Source of the DNA: DASRDU01 sp035652435
GTDB taxonomy: Bacteria; Acidobacteriota; Blastocatellia; RBC074
Length of the DNA stretch: 64,000 nucleotides
Assembly: GCA_035652435.1 (NCBI GenBank)
Contig: DASRDU010000039.1
Coordinates: forward strand, 1 to 64,000
Reading direction: 5' to 3'
Shown here: one piece after another, positions 8,372 through 20,289 of the stretch
Layout: each line of letters begins with the position of its first letter
How positions within the stretch are numbered: position 1 is the stretch's first letter
Notes under the pieces: model-generated
Seen by the model: only the letters and a program-made list of their open reading frames with translations
Databases searched by the model: none
What the model was told of the DNA's origin: nothing
Position numbers and translations under genes: made by a program

Positions 8372-11010
8372 ATCATTTTCCCGGACCCAGGTAACTTCCG
8401 GCTTCTGCCATCTGACAACTGACACCTGAGACCTGACTATGAAACACCTGATTGCTGCCCTCCTGCTGGTTGCGCTCGCGCTTCAGCCGACTATCATTTC
8501 AGCCCGGCAGACGCCGGAAAAGAAAACAGAGCGGGCAGAAAAAAGGACGACAGATACGCCCGCCGCGCCATCGCGCGCCGAAGCTCAGTCCGTCAGAACA
8601 ATCCCCATCGAAGAGTTACTGCCGTCCAACACCCTCTCCTTTATCACGACGACCAGTCTTTCCGGCCTCGTCGAGGGCTTCCGCCGGCTGGAGGCATACA
8701 AGGCTCTGGAGGCACGACTGCCGAAGGCCGAGCGTGAAAGCGCCGACAACCCGCTCGACCAGGCGGCGCGCCTGCTGAGCTTCGGGATCAAAGAGGCCGG
8801 CGTACTCGATGAGACGCGACTGGGCTTCGCGTCTTTCAAAGCCGACACTCCGCCCGAAACCGATCAGGCTGAAGTGGCAAAGAAAACCGCCAGCCGCAAG
8901 GCGCGGCTGACGAGGGTGGACGAAAACAGCGATGTGACAGACTTCACCCCGGGCGCGCCGGACGTGCCGCCCCCGCAATTCGTCGCCTTCGTCGAAGCCT
9001 CCACCCTCGAGCAGGCGAAGAAGGCCAGAGCGCAGTTCATCGCTTTTTACAGCGAGATGATTGCCGACCTGGGCAGGCCCGACGAGGCGAAGCCCGTCAA
9101 AGAGCCGCGTTTCAAGGGCGCCGCCGTCGAGCGGCTGAAGAACGGTTACTTCGGCACGATGATCGGGACGACTTATGTCCTGGGCGAGCCGGGCGCGATT
9201 GAAACCATCCTCAAGCTGCGCGCCTCAGGTGACGTCGCGCGGCTCGCCGACGATCTGGATTACATTCAGGCGCGCAGCAAACTTTCGGCCCCGGCGGCCC
9301 TCTTCGCCTACGTCCACGGCAAGACGCTCGACGGTTATCTGGAGCCGCTGGCAAAGATGGCGGCCGGGTTTATGGGCCCGAGGCTCGATTTCGTGATCGC
9401 GCCGGGGGCGATTAAGAGCGTCGCGTTCTCATCGAGTTTCGAGCGTGACGGCGTCGTGGATCGGATGGTCGTCTCGCTCGATTCGGCGAAAAAAAATCTA
9501 CTCTCAACTATCTGGAGCGGGCCGGCGGTGGAGTTCCGCTCGGCCGGCTACATCCCCGCGGGCACGCAGATTCTCGTCAGCCACAGCCTCGATTTCACAA
9601 AGCTCTATGACGACCTGATCGTCCCCGCCGTCTTCGGCACGATGGCGACGAATGAGGCTTACAGAGTCGCCCGGAAAGAGATAGAGGCGAGCAAGGCTCA
9701 GAAGAACGACTCCGACAAAAAAGACAAAGACGACGACGAAGCCGACCGCGAGGCTGACGCCAGCGCGATGAAGAAGGCCCGGGAGGAGTCGCAGAAGCCT
9801 GAATACATCAACGCCCTGATCGCCCGTTATGAGAAAGAGATCGGGATGAAGTTTCGCGAGGAGATCGCGCGCGACCTGGGCAACGAGATCACTCTGGCCA
9901 TCGAGATCCCCAGGGCCCCGACGGCGCTCGAAACTGAAAGTCGGGAACACATCGCCGCCATGTTTGCGATTCGCGACCGCGAGGCGACCCGCGTGGCGCT
10001 TAACAAGCTGATCGCCTACGCCTTCGGCGCCCTGGGCAATGGCATGGCGGGCAATCGCAACAGGCGGCCGGGTGAGCAGGACGGCGATGACGCTCAGCCG
10101 CCCGCGCAGGCGGAAGAGAAACCGAAGACCGACGAGCAGCTCAGGAAAGAACAGGAGCAGCGCGAGGCCATGGCGAAGATGCTGCCGCGCGAAAGTTACA
10201 AGAAAGCCGAAATCATCTCCGTCGTCGCCTTCGCCATCGGCATCCTTGACGATTACGTGATCCTTGCCGACAGCAGCGAGACGATCAAGCGGATGATTGA
10301 CGCGGCTGAAAACAGCACCTCGATGGCGCGCGAACCGAACTTCACCCTGGCCTTGTCCGGCGCCACCGCCGCGTCAGGGACGCGGGTGTATGCCGCGCCG
10401 AAATTCTTCGACGAGTCGCTGACCGATTTCGTCAAAGCCTGGTCGGTCAAAGCCCCCGGCACTTCCGCCGCGCCGCCGCTCAACCTGCCCGCCACGCTGG
10501 CCGGGTTCGTCGAGGCCGACGACCGGAGCATCCGGCTCGAAGCCTGGACGCCCGTCGGCGTGCCCGGGCTCTTCGCCTTCTCGGCATTTTCCTCGAAGAC
10601 CGAGAGCCGCGCCTCGGAACATGAATCCGAGGCATGGAAGACGCTGAAGACTCTGGCGAGGGTCGAGAAGCGTTACGCGGCTGACCACGGGCAGCGGTAC
10701 GCCACGCTCGACGAACTGATCAAATATCAGAAGGATCATCCGCGACCGGCGACGCCTGATGACCGGATGACGAAGGAGCAGATCCGCGAGATGGTCATCT
10801 ACAGCATGGAACTCGGCGCGCTCAAGGCGGAGAAGAATAACTACCGCTACGCGCTGAAACTCAAGCCGGCCGGCAAGGGCTTTGAGGTGACCGCCACCCC
10901 TGTGAAGTACGGGCGCGACGGGCGCCACTCGTTCTTCATTGACGAGACGGGCAAACTGCGCCGGGCCGATAAGAATGGCGAGCCCGCGAACGCGAGCGAT
11001 GAGCCGGCCA

Positions 11011-11765
<755 letters not shown>

Positions 11766-11769
<4 letters not shown>

Positions 11770-13298
11770 ACCTGACCGACATCATCGCCCTGGCCCTGCG
11801 CAACCTGCGACAGGCGAAACTGCGAACCGCGCTCACGGTCGTCGGCGTGGTCGTCGGCGTGGCCGCGATCATCACGATGGTCAGCTTCGGGCTCGGCCTG
11901 CAGCAGAACATCATCGTCAAAACATTCGCGCGGATGGACGTCTTCACCTCGATCACGGTCTTCGGGCCGAGCGCCGAACAACTGATCGCGATGAGTGAAA
12001 ACCGCCCCCGGGCGGAAGACGGAGCCGATTCCGGCGGCGCAAAAGGGAATCGTCGCGTGCTGGACGACGCAGCCATTGCCGAGATGGCGAAGCTCAAAGG
12101 CGTGAAATACGCGCTGCCGGTCATCAACTTCCAGTGCTTTGCGCGTTACGGCGAGCGCACCCGGCGGCTGCGGGTGGGTGGCGCGACAGCATCGGTCGAA
12201 GACAACCCGCGCTTCAAAAAGCTGCTGGCCGGGAAAGCCTTCTCCGGCGATGACGCGAATGAAGCGATCATGACGGAAGGTATTCTTGCCCGCGCATGGT
12301 TTGCCTCATCTTCGCCGCCGCCATCCCCGAGCCAGCGTCGTCGCCCTCCGCCGATGGAGGGACGACCGGGCGGGCCGTTCGTCGCCGGTTCCGCGAAAAG
12401 CGATGAAGAGCGCGCCCGCGAAGCGCAGCAGGCCATCGGTAAGGAGATCGTGCTGCTCACGCTGCGCCGGGTTGAATCGTCGGGGCCGGATTCCGTCTTC
12501 GGGATTCCGCTGCTCACGCCGCCCGGGCGCAATGGGAATGCAGGCGACGGCGCTGACGAAGCCGAGGGCAGTGACCGCTACGAACGACACGTCTTTCGCG
12601 TCGTCGGCGTGCTGCCGACCGAGACAGGGCTCAACATGCCCATGCTGGCCGGCGCCGATTTGTACATCCCGATGGAGCAGGCCAGACGTTTCCGCGAAGC
12701 CAATCGCGACCCGATGGAAAAGCTCGGTGAAGCGCTCGCCGGCGACTCGGGCTATCAGCGCGCCGAAGTCCGCGTGAGCGACCCGACGCAGGTGGTCGAG
12801 GTGCAGAAGGAGATCGAGAAGCTGGGCTTCAATTCCTTCTCGCTCAACAATCAGGTGGACGAGATCAAGCGCGTCTTCCTGATCATCAACGGCGGGCTGG
12901 CACTGATCGGCGGCATCGCGCTGCTTGTGGCCTCGTTCGGCATCGCGAACACGATGATTATGTCCATCCTCGAACGCACGCGCGAGATCGGGATTATGAA
13001 GGCCATCGGCGGCGGGGACGGCGAGATCATGCGCATCTTCTTCTTCGAGGCCAGCCTGATCGGGCTGCTCGGCGGCAGTTTCGGCGTGCTGGCCGGGTGG
13101 GTGGTTGATCGCATTGCCAACTTCGCCGTCAACCGGTGGATGCTCAGACAGAATGAACACATCGAATTCTTTTCGATCCCCTGGTACCTCTGGAACGGCG
13201 CCATCCTGTTCGCCATCGCGATCAGCCTCATCGCCGCGATCTATCCGGCCCTGCGCGCCGCAAGGGTTGATCCGATCAGGGCGCTCAGGCATGATTAG
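11766..13298 (+). CDS. MacB-like FtsX-family ABC permease
   Basis: 510 residues with the four-helix FtsX/MacB topology. One N-terminal membrane helix (about 20-42) precedes a large periplasmic domain (about 45-370), and three C-terminal helices include the conserved RTREIGIMKAIGGGDGEIM loop and end in PALRAARVDPIRALRHD. The periplasmic domain has a proline-rich insert at about 178-205 (SSSPPPSPSQRRRPPPMEGR) that is not usual for MacB. It is encoded in a 4-bp overlap with its ATPase. No periplasmic adaptor (MacA) gene is nearby, though the secreted protein just upstream is in the same transcription unit. Confidence 0.9.
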
Positions 13299-13463
13299 CC
13301 CGACAGATTCGACTCCCTCATCAGCATCCCCATCCGAGTTAGTGCCCGCTCGTATGAGAATTGTCATCGCCTGGCAACAGGTTTTGACACACTGTTTCGA
13401 TTAGATTCCCCGAGCCCATAGTGTCCGTTCAGTCTCAACGATAACCGGGAGGAGCTAACAGCG

Positions 13464-14642
13464 ATGGCCGCGCGAATCATCACAATCATTCTGGCACTAT
13501 TACTCACCGCCGTTTCCGCCGCGGCGCAGCAGGGCGGGCCGAAGACCCGAACCGGCGACCCGCAAACCAAAACCGCGCTGGCGCCGAAACGTCCGCCGAC
13601 GCTGACGCTCGAAATCGCTTCGGTCAATCAGAAGGCCGAGCGGGTGCAGCGCGCTTCGGCCGGCACCGTCTGCGGTGGTGATCAGGTCATCGTCCGCATC
13701 CGTTCCGCCGACCCAAGCATTACGCCGACGAAATACGCCTGGGTCGCCACGGGCGGCAGGATCATCGGCGATGGCGCGGAGGTGATCTTCGACACCACGG
13801 GGCTGCCGCCGGGCAGTTATCACATCACCGGCCAGGCACTGTACGCGGGCTTTGGCATCTGCAACGGCGACTGCGCGGCTTACGATACAAAGACGGTTCG
13901 CGTGACCGAATGCCCGCCAGAAATCATCTGCTTCACTTCGCCGGTGATTACCGTGTCGCCCGAAGTCCTGACGCTGAAAGCCTGCGATACGATCACCTAC
14001 ATGGCGACCGAAGTGACCGGAGGGCAGGGCTACGGGAAGGTGACCTATACCTGGAGCGCGAGCGCCGGGAAGCTGACGAGCAACGGCCTGACGGCGCGCC
14101 TGGACACCTGCGGCGTCCCGCCCGGCACTGAAATCGAAGTCACCGTCACCGCGCTCAGCGAATTCGCCAACTGCACGGCCAGAGGAGCGGCCAGAGTTCT
14201 GATGCCGGCGCCGCCTCCGCCGCACCGCGAACTGCCGCCCTGCCCGCCCTTCAAGAAGGGCAGCCCGCGCGTGGACAACGCCTGCAAGCTGGTGCTGAGC
14301 GACACGGTCAGGGTGATGCAATCGGACCCGCAGGCACGACTCGTGATTGACGCGTATTCGAGCCCCGGCGAAGCGCCCTCAATCGCGCTGGCCCGCGGCC
14401 GGAACGTGCGCGACCGCATCGCTGACGGCTCGCTTGGCGTCGCGCTCGACGCGAACCGCATCACCGTCCGACTGGCCGGAGTCACACGCGACGGCAACCA
14501 CATCAGAATCTGGTTCCTGCCCGAAGGCGCTGCGATGCCGCCGGGCGGGCAGGAAGTTGATCCCGGCCCGGTCAATTCGGAAAGGAAGACGCCGGATGAC
14601 GAGCTTCACAACCAGAAATCGAAACGCAAACCGCAGCGCTGA
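13464..14642 (+). CDS. Secreted protein with OmpA-like C-terminal domain
   Basis: 392 residues. A strong ribosome site (GGGAGGAG) lies 9 nt upstream of the start, and a signal peptide ends near AAAQQ. Two Ig/PKD-like beta domains are visible (about 50-140 and 150-245, each with paired cysteines such as CFTSP, KACDT and NCTARG). A Pro-rich hinge leads to a C-terminal OmpA/MotB-like domain (about 265-370) with ARLVIDAYSSPGEAPSIALARGRNVRDRI, a degenerate form of the peptidoglycan-binding helix. It is likely a periplasmic or outer-membrane structural protein. A near-perfect terminator follows. Confidence 0.75.
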   Translation: MAARIITIILALLLTAVSAAAQQGGPKTRTGDPQTKTALAPKRPPTLTLEIASVNQKAERVQRASAGTVCGGDQVIVRIRSADPSITPTKYAWVATGGRIIGDGAEVIFDTTGLPPGSYHITGQALYAGFGICNGDCAAYDTKTVRVTECPPEIICFTSPVITVSPEVLTLKACDTITYMATEVTGGQGYGKVTYTWSASAGKLTSNGLTARLDTCGVPPGTEIEVTVTALSEFANCTARGAARVLMPAPPPPHRELPPCPPFKKGSPRVDNACKLVLSDTVRVMQSDPQARLVIDAYSSPGEAPSIALARGRNVRDRIADGSLGVALDANRITVRLAGVTRDGNHIRIWFLPEGAAMPPGGQEVDPGPVNSERKTPDDELHNQKSKRKPQR

Positions 14643-14676
14643 ACTTTCAGTCTTATCCTCCTCCTGACTTGAGACA

Positions 14677-14712
14677 CCCCGCCCGTTGATGCATCAACGG
14701 GCGGGGTTTTTA
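14677..14712 (+). terminator. Rho-independent terminator
   Basis: 15-bp perfectly self-complementary arms (14677-14691 and 14692-14706, GC-rich at the base) are followed immediately by TTTTT. It lies 35 bp after the OmpA-like gene. Confidence 0.92.
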
Positions 14713-14828
14713 CTGTAAGGACGATGCAGGATTTGATCCGTGAACTGAGTTGGACAGGGTTGAGTGTCCCATTTTCATTGGCTGAGACTGACTGTTGCGG
14801 TAGATTGCGTTAAACCGGAGGTCGCGAA

Positions 14829-15302
14829 TTGAAGAAACAGATGGGAATGAGACGTATTATTCCTGCCCTGGCGTTAGCTTTCGTCCCTCTGTTGACGGGC
14901 TGCTCATACAGTACAGCCTTCGTTGTAGTGAATGCATCGGATCAGCCCGCGGAGATTCGATATAAGGTCAGGCCCTCTTTCGGAACCTTTAAGCCACCCG
15001 AACCACCGATCACGACGGCAGCCTCTCAGATACATGCTGCCGGTAAGCCATGGCGACATTTATTGGCTGATGAGTACGCTCCTGATCCGGAAAATCGCAC
15101 GGTTACGGTGCGCGTGAAGCCGAAAGAGGCTTTGCTGGTCGAGAGAGTTCAGAGAGGTGGAATGCAGGTTGATGAGGATGAGGAAGCAACGGATTTCATG
15201 ATCGAGGAACTCACGATTACAGGCGCGTTTGGTGAAATCAAACTTCAGGGCTACCAGGTGCGCAAGAGCTTTGTCGCCGAGTCAAAAAAATATTTACCCT
15301 GA
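14829..15302 (+). CDS. Small lipoprotein of unknown function
   Basis: 157 residues. The start is most likely TTG at 14829, because GGAGG at 14817-14821 is spaced 7 nt from it; the ATG at 14841 would be 19 nt away. The N-terminus is a lipoprotein signal with lipobox LLTGC, so the mature protein should be acylated on that Cys. The mature part begins YSTAFVVVNASDQPAEIRY, an immunoglobulin-like beta pattern. No enzyme motif was seen. It converges on the kinase gene with a 136-bp gap. Confidence 0.75.
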   Translation: MKKQMGMRRIIPALALAFVPLLTGCSYSTAFVVVNASDQPAEIRYKVRPSFGTFKPPEPPITTAASQIHAAGKPWRHLLADEYAPDPENRTVTVRVKPKEALLVERVQRGGMQVDEDEEATDFMIEELTITGAFGEIKLQGYQVRKSFVAESKKYLP

Positions 15303-15438
15303 CCTGCCATGGCCCCGCGGAAGTGAAGCAGCGGTAAGCCCGGGGGGCAAACTGACCGCGGAAAGAGAATGGTTTCGCCGCCGGCAGGTCTCAGGAATTG
15401 ACGCGCCCGGCGCCCTTGAACCCGGAGAACAGGGCCTC

Positions 15439-18400
15439 TTATCTCAGCCGCTCAGCGTCCTTCTTCGCTGAACCGAGTACCGGCAGATCGCCGTCCGCAT
15501 CTTTCCAGAGCGCCAGGAAATCCTGGTATGCCTTGCGGCTTGTGGCCGCGTCGCCAGTGAGCAGGGCGGCGCGCGCCAGTCCGTACTGTGCCAGCGGGTA
15601 TAAGACCGAGAGCGGCGCCTGGCCGCGGGCATTGAGAATCTTTTGAAACTCCGCCGCCGCTTCCGCGCCGCGTCCGAGTTTCAGATACGCCTGACCGCGC
15701 AGGTATTGCGGCCAGAATTCGGCGGCGGCCTCGTAACGCGAGGCCGTTTGTAGTTGCTCGATGGCCTGCGTTGCATCGCCGCGTTGCAGAGCAATTGCCG
15801 CACTGACCGCCGGTAGCCAGATTTCGTTGATGAGCGTGTCTTCCGGGTGAAGCCTGGTCAGTTCGTCAATGAGCAGCTTCGCCTGACTGGCCTCCCCACA
15901 CAGCGCCAGCGCCAGTGCCGCGCGTGGGAGCGAGGCGCGCCCGCGTGCGAGCTTCAGTCCTTGTACTGCGGTGGTTCTAGCCTGGCGGCAATCTCCGAAG
16001 AGGGCACTACGCAGCGCCTGCTCGGTCGCGTACCGCGCGGCGACTTCTTTCGTGTTGCCGCGCGCGGCCAGGTCAATCGCCCGACGTGAAAAGCCCTGCG
16101 CTTTGCGCCACTGTCCCGCGAACACGGCCGCGCCCGCTTGCCAGTCGAACGCGACGTACTCTTCCGGCTTCCCGCTCGCCCAATCAAGCTGCTGCTGCAT
16201 GCCCGCCGTGTCGCCGTCAATGAAAGCAAGCTGATACAGGTAGAGGTGAAAATCCGTCATCCCCAGCTTCCGCTGAAGCGCCTGCGTCAAGGTTGTTTTG
16301 GCTTCCGCGAAACGATTGAGCCGGAGGAGCGCCAGGGTCAGATTCCTGTACGGGGCGGCAAACTGCGGACTGAGGCGGATGGACTCGCGGGCTTCCACGC
16401 CAGCCTCGTCAGAACGCCCCAGCAGGTTGTAAGTGCTGGACAGATCTTGCAGTCCCGCAGCCTCGCGCGGATACGTCCGCTTATGCATCATCAACGTCTC
16501 GATCCGTTTGTGCAAATCTCCGGTGACCAGGCCGTGATACCACTGGGTGATGCGGGATTTCTCCAGCTCGCCGGCCCGGTCTTTCAACTTATACGATTTT
16601 TGCGCATAGCCGGCGGCCAGCTCCGGCTGGCCGGTCGCCAGGTAGATGATCGCCAATTGGCTGTAGGCCTGAGCAAAGTCGCGGTCAAGCTCCACCGCGC
16701 GTTGATAAAACGGAAACGCCTCCAACAATCGTCCGCTGACCGCCAGTTCATTGGCCTGCGAATAGGCTTTGAACGCCTCCGGCCTGGCCGTCGTGCCTTC
16801 CGCCAAAGGGCGGTCGTAACGCTCAATCGAACTCAGGCTCTCGCCCAACCGCTTGCGCAGGCGCGTCGCTGCCCGCGAGAGCGCGTCCAGCACCTGCTCC
16901 CTGCTTTCAGCCTGCACCTGCTCGTTCGCCAGCGGCTCGCCGCTCTGGCCGTTCACTGCTGCCAGCGTAATGACATAATGGCTGCCGAGCGGCGCGAGCG
17001 AACCGGCGATGAACGCCTTGAGATTCTGCCGTTCACAAATTTCTCGCGCCAATTCCGCCGTCACTCGTTCATTCGGTTGACGCCTCATCAGCGTCAGTTC
17101 ATGCCGCATCTGCGTTTCGGGCAGGAGATTCAGGAACGGCGATTGTTGCAACTGGATCGCCAGGCCCTGTTTGAGCATCGCGTCGAAGATTTCTTCGCCC
17201 GTCTTGTTGTCAAAATCGGCCAGCAGGATCGTATCTTTCTCCGTCAGCGCAGGTTTGCGGTTGAAGTAAAACCACGCGGCGCTGGCAGCAATGACCAGCA
17301 CCGCCAGCGCGGCCAGAATGCGGATCGCCGATTTCGGATTGCGGATTAAAGATAAAGCCCGTGGTCTGGTGCCGGCAGGTTCTGCCCGTGCGTCACGACT
17401 CTTCGATTCCGCAATCATCAGCTTCTGCCGGAGGTCATTGAGTTCACCCAGTAAGGTGCTGGCGGTTTGATAACGCTCTGCGCTGTTCTTTTGCAACGCC
17501 TGACTGACGATGCGTTCCAATTCCGTCGGCGTTTCGGGCGCGCATCCGGCAAGCGGCGGTGGCTCGTCCTTCAGGAGCGCGGCGATGACGTCGCTCGTTG
17601 TCACGCCTGCGAATGGTGCCTGGCCCGCGACCATCTCGTAGAGTACGACGCCGAGCGAGAAGATGTCGGTGCGCGCATCCATCTTCTCCCCGCGCGCCTG
17701 CTCCGGCGACATGTAGCGCGGCGTCCCCATCACCATGCCGGACTCGGTGTTGATGTCAGTCACTTTTGACGCTTGCGTCTCGACCACTGACGCCGACGGC
17801 TCGGTCAGTTTGGCCAGGCCGAAGTCGAGCACCTTGACGTAGCCGTCGCGCCGCACCATGACGTTCTCGGGCTTGATGTCGCGATGCGCGATCCCGGCCT
17901 CGTGCGCGGCTGAGAGCGCGGCGGCGATCTGCGCCGCGACATCGAGCGCTTCCGAGAGCTTCAGCTGTTTGTGCGGCGCGTCCGCCATCCGCCGGCGCAG
18001 CGTCTCGCCCTCGACGAATTCGGTGACGATGTAATGCGTGCCTTCAGCTTCGCCGATCTCGTAAATCGTGATGATGTTGGGGTGGTTGAGCGCACTGGCC
18101 GCGCGCGCCTCCAGCTCGAAGCGCCGCACGCGCTCAGGCTGAGTCGTGAACCCGGCGGGCAGCAGTTTGACGGCGACTTTGCGACCAAGCTGTGTGTCCT
18201 CAGCGAGCCAGACTTCGCCCATCCCGCCCACGCCCAGCAGGGAGATGATTCGGCAGTGACCCACACTCTGCCCGACCAGAGACCCGACCTCATCCCCGGC
18301 CATCGCCCGGGCCGCCACCTCCAGGGCGGGCTGGTCAATGAATTCTCCACTCTGCGCCTCGTAGCCGAGCAGCGATTCGACTTCCTGCCGCAGGGCTTCA

Positions 18401-18504
18401 TCACCGCCGCAGGCAGCGGCGAGGTAAGCAGCCCGATGTGCCGACTCAAGCTCCAGTGCGGCGCGGTAGAGGTGACCGACTTCTTTATACCGTTCAGGCG
18501 TCAT
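15439..18504 (-). CDS. Receptor-type Ser/Thr protein kinase with periplasmic TPR domain
   Basis: 1,021 residues. The N-terminal ~75 residues (RYKEVGHLYRAALELE...) are the helical extension seen in acidobacterial and planctomycete kinases. The kinase domain follows with glycine loop GVGGMGEV (91-98), Lys113, HRDIKPEN (207-214) and DFG (227-229). A GTPRYMSPEQARG activation segment is also present, so all catalytic residues are intact. One membrane helix (near 395-415, AALAVLVIAASAAWFYF) separates it from a large outer region that begins LADFDNKTGEEIFDAML and continues as TPR repeats. It lies 36 bp after the ECF sigma gene on the same strand, and this pairing suggests that the kinase modulates the sigma-factor regulon. 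Confidence 0.92.
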   Translation of the reverse strand: MTPERYKEVGHLYRAALELESAHRAAYLAAACGGDEALRQEVESLLGYEAQSGEFIDQPALEVAARAMAGDEVGSLVGQSVGHCRIISLLGVGGMGEVWLAEDTQLGRKVAVKLLPAGFTTQPERVRRFELEARAASALNHPNIITIYEIGEAEGTHYIVTEFVEGETLRRRMADAPHKQLKLSEALDVAAQIAAALSAAHEAGIAHRDIKPENVMVRRDGYVKVLDFGLAKLTEPSASVVETQASKVTDINTESGMVMGTPRYMSPEQARGEKMDARTDIFSLGVVLYEMVAGQAPFAGVTTSDVIAALLKDEPPPLAGCAPETPTELERIVSQALQKNSAERYQTASTLLGELNDLRQKLMIAESKSRDARAEPAGTRPRALSLIRNPKSAIRILAALAVLVIAASAAWFYFNRKPALTEKDTILLADFDNKTGEEIFDAMLKQGLAIQLQQSPFLNLLPETQMRHELTLMRRQPNERVTAELAREICERQNLKAFIAGSLAPLGSHYVITLAAVNGQSGEPLANEQVQAESREQVLDALSRAATRLRKRLGESLSSIERYDRPLAEGTTARPEAFKAYSQANELAVSGRLLEAFPFYQRAVELDRDFAQAYSQLAIIYLATGQPELAAGYAQKSYKLKDRAGELEKSRITQWYHGLVTGDLHKRIETLMMHKRTYPREAAGLQDLSSTYNLLGRSDEAGVEARESIRLSPQFAAPYRNLTLALLRLNRFAEAKTTLTQALQRKLGMTDFHLYLYQLAFIDGDTAGMQQQLDWASGKPEEYVAFDWQAGAAVFAGQWRKAQGFSRRAIDLAARGNTKEVAARYATEQALRSALFGDCRQARTTAVQGLKLARGRASLPRAALALALCGEASQAKLLIDELTRLHPEDTLINEIWLPAVSAAIALQRGDATQAIEQLQTASRYEAAAEFWPQYLRGQAYLKLGRGAEAAAEFQKILNARGQAPLSVLYPLAQYGLARAALLTGDAATSRKAYQDFLALWKDADGDLPVLGSAKKDAERLR

Positions 18505-18540
18505 AATTCGTGACTTGGCGGGCCTGGTTCTGTCCGCCTG

Positions 18541-19113
18541 CTACTTACCGTTATTGCTCAATTCCCTCAGCAGCCACGACCGGGCCAGCTTCCAATCGCT
18601 GCGTACTGTGCGCGACGAAACCTTCAATACTTCGCCGATCTCTTCCTCCGTCAGCCCGCCGAAGAAGCGCAACTCGACCACTTTGCTCTGCCGCTCGTCG
18701 AGTCTGGCCAGCTCGGTCAGCGCGTCATCGAGCGCCACCAGATCGGCGCCACGTTCCCCGCAGATCGTCAAAGCCTCATCCAGCGAGACCTGCGTCGCGC
18801 CGCCGCCACGTTTGGCCATATTCCGGGCGCGGGCGTAATCCACCAGGATGTGGCGCATCGCCTGCGCCGCCACGCCGAAGAAATGGGCGCGGTTCTCCCA
18901 GCGCTTCTCCCCCCGCCCGGCCAGCCGCAGGTACGCCTCGTGGATCAGCGCCGTCGTCTGCAGCGTGTGGCCGGAGGGCTGCTGCCCCATGTAGCGCCGG
19001 GCCATCCGGCGCAGCTCCCGATAGACCAGCGGCATCAGCCGGTCGAGCGCCTCGCTGTCACCGTCGCTCCAGCGTCGCAACAGGTGACTGACTGAGTATG
19101 ACGAACTCTCCAT
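18541..19113 (-). CDS. ECF-type RNA polymerase sigma factor (TIGR02999-like)
   Basis: 190 residues from the ATG at 19113, which has AGGA 7 nt upstream; an in-frame ATG at 19173 has no ribosome site. Region 2 is seen in LMPLVYRELRRMARRYMGQQ followed by TLQTTALIHEAYLRLAG and HFFGVAAQAMRHILVDYARA, the hallmark of the sigma-70 X6 / TIGR02999 ECF group. Region 4 is LARLDERQSKVVELRFFGGL...TEEEIGEVLKVSSRTVRSDW. No anti-sigma gene is adjacent. Instead a Ser/Thr kinase gene follows 36 bp downstream, and kinase-linked control is known for this ECF group. Confidence 0.9.
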   Translation of the reverse strand: MESSSYSVSHLLRRWSDGDSEALDRLMPLVYRELRRMARRYMGQQPSGHTLQTTALIHEAYLRLAGRGEKRWENRAHFFGVAAQAMRHILVDYARARNMAKRGGGATQVSLDEALTICGERGADLVALDDALTELARLDERQSKVVELRFFGGLTEEEIGEVLKVSSRTVRSDWKLARSWLLRELSNNGK

Positions 19114-19520
19114 ATTTTTTCCTGCCGGCTTTCCGGTTTCGCCGCCGCTTCCCGTTTCCAGAGGTGGGAGCAAAAAACTGCCCGACGCAATCCGCGCAGT
19201 AATAAGTGCCGGGCGAAGGTCCGGCAGGCGTGCGGGTGCAGGCCGCCGCCCGCCAGTAGTTCAAAGGAGACGAGATCAAAAACAAATGCTGAACATCGTG
19301 ACAACGAGGATGCCTGCGGTGATGCGATGGTCTGACACGTGATCAACGGGAGGCGTGAATCGAGTCGCTTGTCTCGCGCTGATCTTAATACAGTGCCCCG
19401 GCCCGGACAAGCAGGGAGTCAGAACCCTGGAGAAGGAGCGGGTCAGACAACAGACCCGTCAGTCACAACCCGACCTTCAGTCTTGTGCTGAATCAACCAT
19501 TGATGAGGTAAAGAAAACTG
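19114..19520. other. 407-bp divergent intergenic region
   Basis: This holds the promoters for the minus-strand sigma/kinase unit and the plus-strand small secreted protein. I see no gene, RNA or strong repeat in it. Confidence 0.55.
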
Positions 19521-20117
19521 ATGACAAGGAAAAGAATCGCACTGGTTTGCCTCATCCTCGCCGGAATCATCGCCCTCCCCGCCGCCGTGATGCGCGCTCA
19601 GTCGAATGAGGGTGCGGGCCGGCCCGAAATGCTGGCGAAGGAACTGGACGCACAATTTGAGGGGGGAGGCTGGATCGAGCGGTTGAGAGAACTCCAGTCA
19701 CAGCAACTGGAAGGTTCGTGGGATGTCACCGCCACCCCGGTCGTGCCTCCCGGCGTGCCGCAACCGCCATCCATCATCACGCACGGAACCTTCTCACGTG
19801 GCGGCGCTCTCTTCGGTTCTGACCGCACCCGGCCGTTCAGCAAACAACACGGAACCTGGGCGCACCTCGGGGGCAATGAATTTGCTTCGATCAGGACTGA
19901 AGACCTCTTTGACGCGGCGGGCAATTTCACGGGCACGTTCAAAGTGCGCGCGAGGACCATCGTCACCGGGAAGGATGAGTTCGTCGGCGTTGCCAATGTC
20001 GAGCAACGCGACGCAGCCGGCAATCTGGTCTTTAACCTGTGCGCAAGGTTCCGGGGCCAGCGGATCACGATTGAGCCGCTCGCGCCGCAGTGCCAGAGCA
20101 TCAACCCATTTCAATAG
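19521..20117 (+). CDS. Small secreted protein of unknown function
   Basis: 198 residues. A GAGGTAA ribosome site precedes the start, and a signal peptide (LVCLILAGIIALPAAVMRAQS) follows. The mature part is beta-rich, with LEGSWDVTATPVVPPG, HGTFSRGGALFGSDR, KQHGTWAHLGGNEFAS and GTFKVRARTIVTGKDEFVG, a spacing that resembles small lipocalin-like or DUF-type barrel proteins. I do not recognise a named family. It lies 172 bp before the next secreted protein on the same strand. Confidence 0.65.
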   Translation: MTRKRIALVCLILAGIIALPAAVMRAQSNEGAGRPEMLAKELDAQFEGGGWIERLRELQSQQLEGSWDVTATPVVPPGVPQPPSIITHGTFSRGGALFGSDRTRPFSKQHGTWAHLGGNEFASIRTEDLFDAAGNFTGTFKVRARTIVTGKDEFVGVANVEQRDAAGNLVFNLCARFRGQRITIEPLAPQCQSINPFQ

Positions 20118-20289
20118 GAATTCGAGGTCGCCCGTTCTCGGGCGGCAATTTATCCCGGCCGGCTGATCATCAGTGCCGATCAGCAGTATGGTCGCGAAAT
20201 AACCTGACGTGGCCGGGGTGAGCGATATTGCAGAACTGCCGGACGACCAGCCCGTTGTTCCAACTACCAGCTCACGGGAGTTCATCAAC

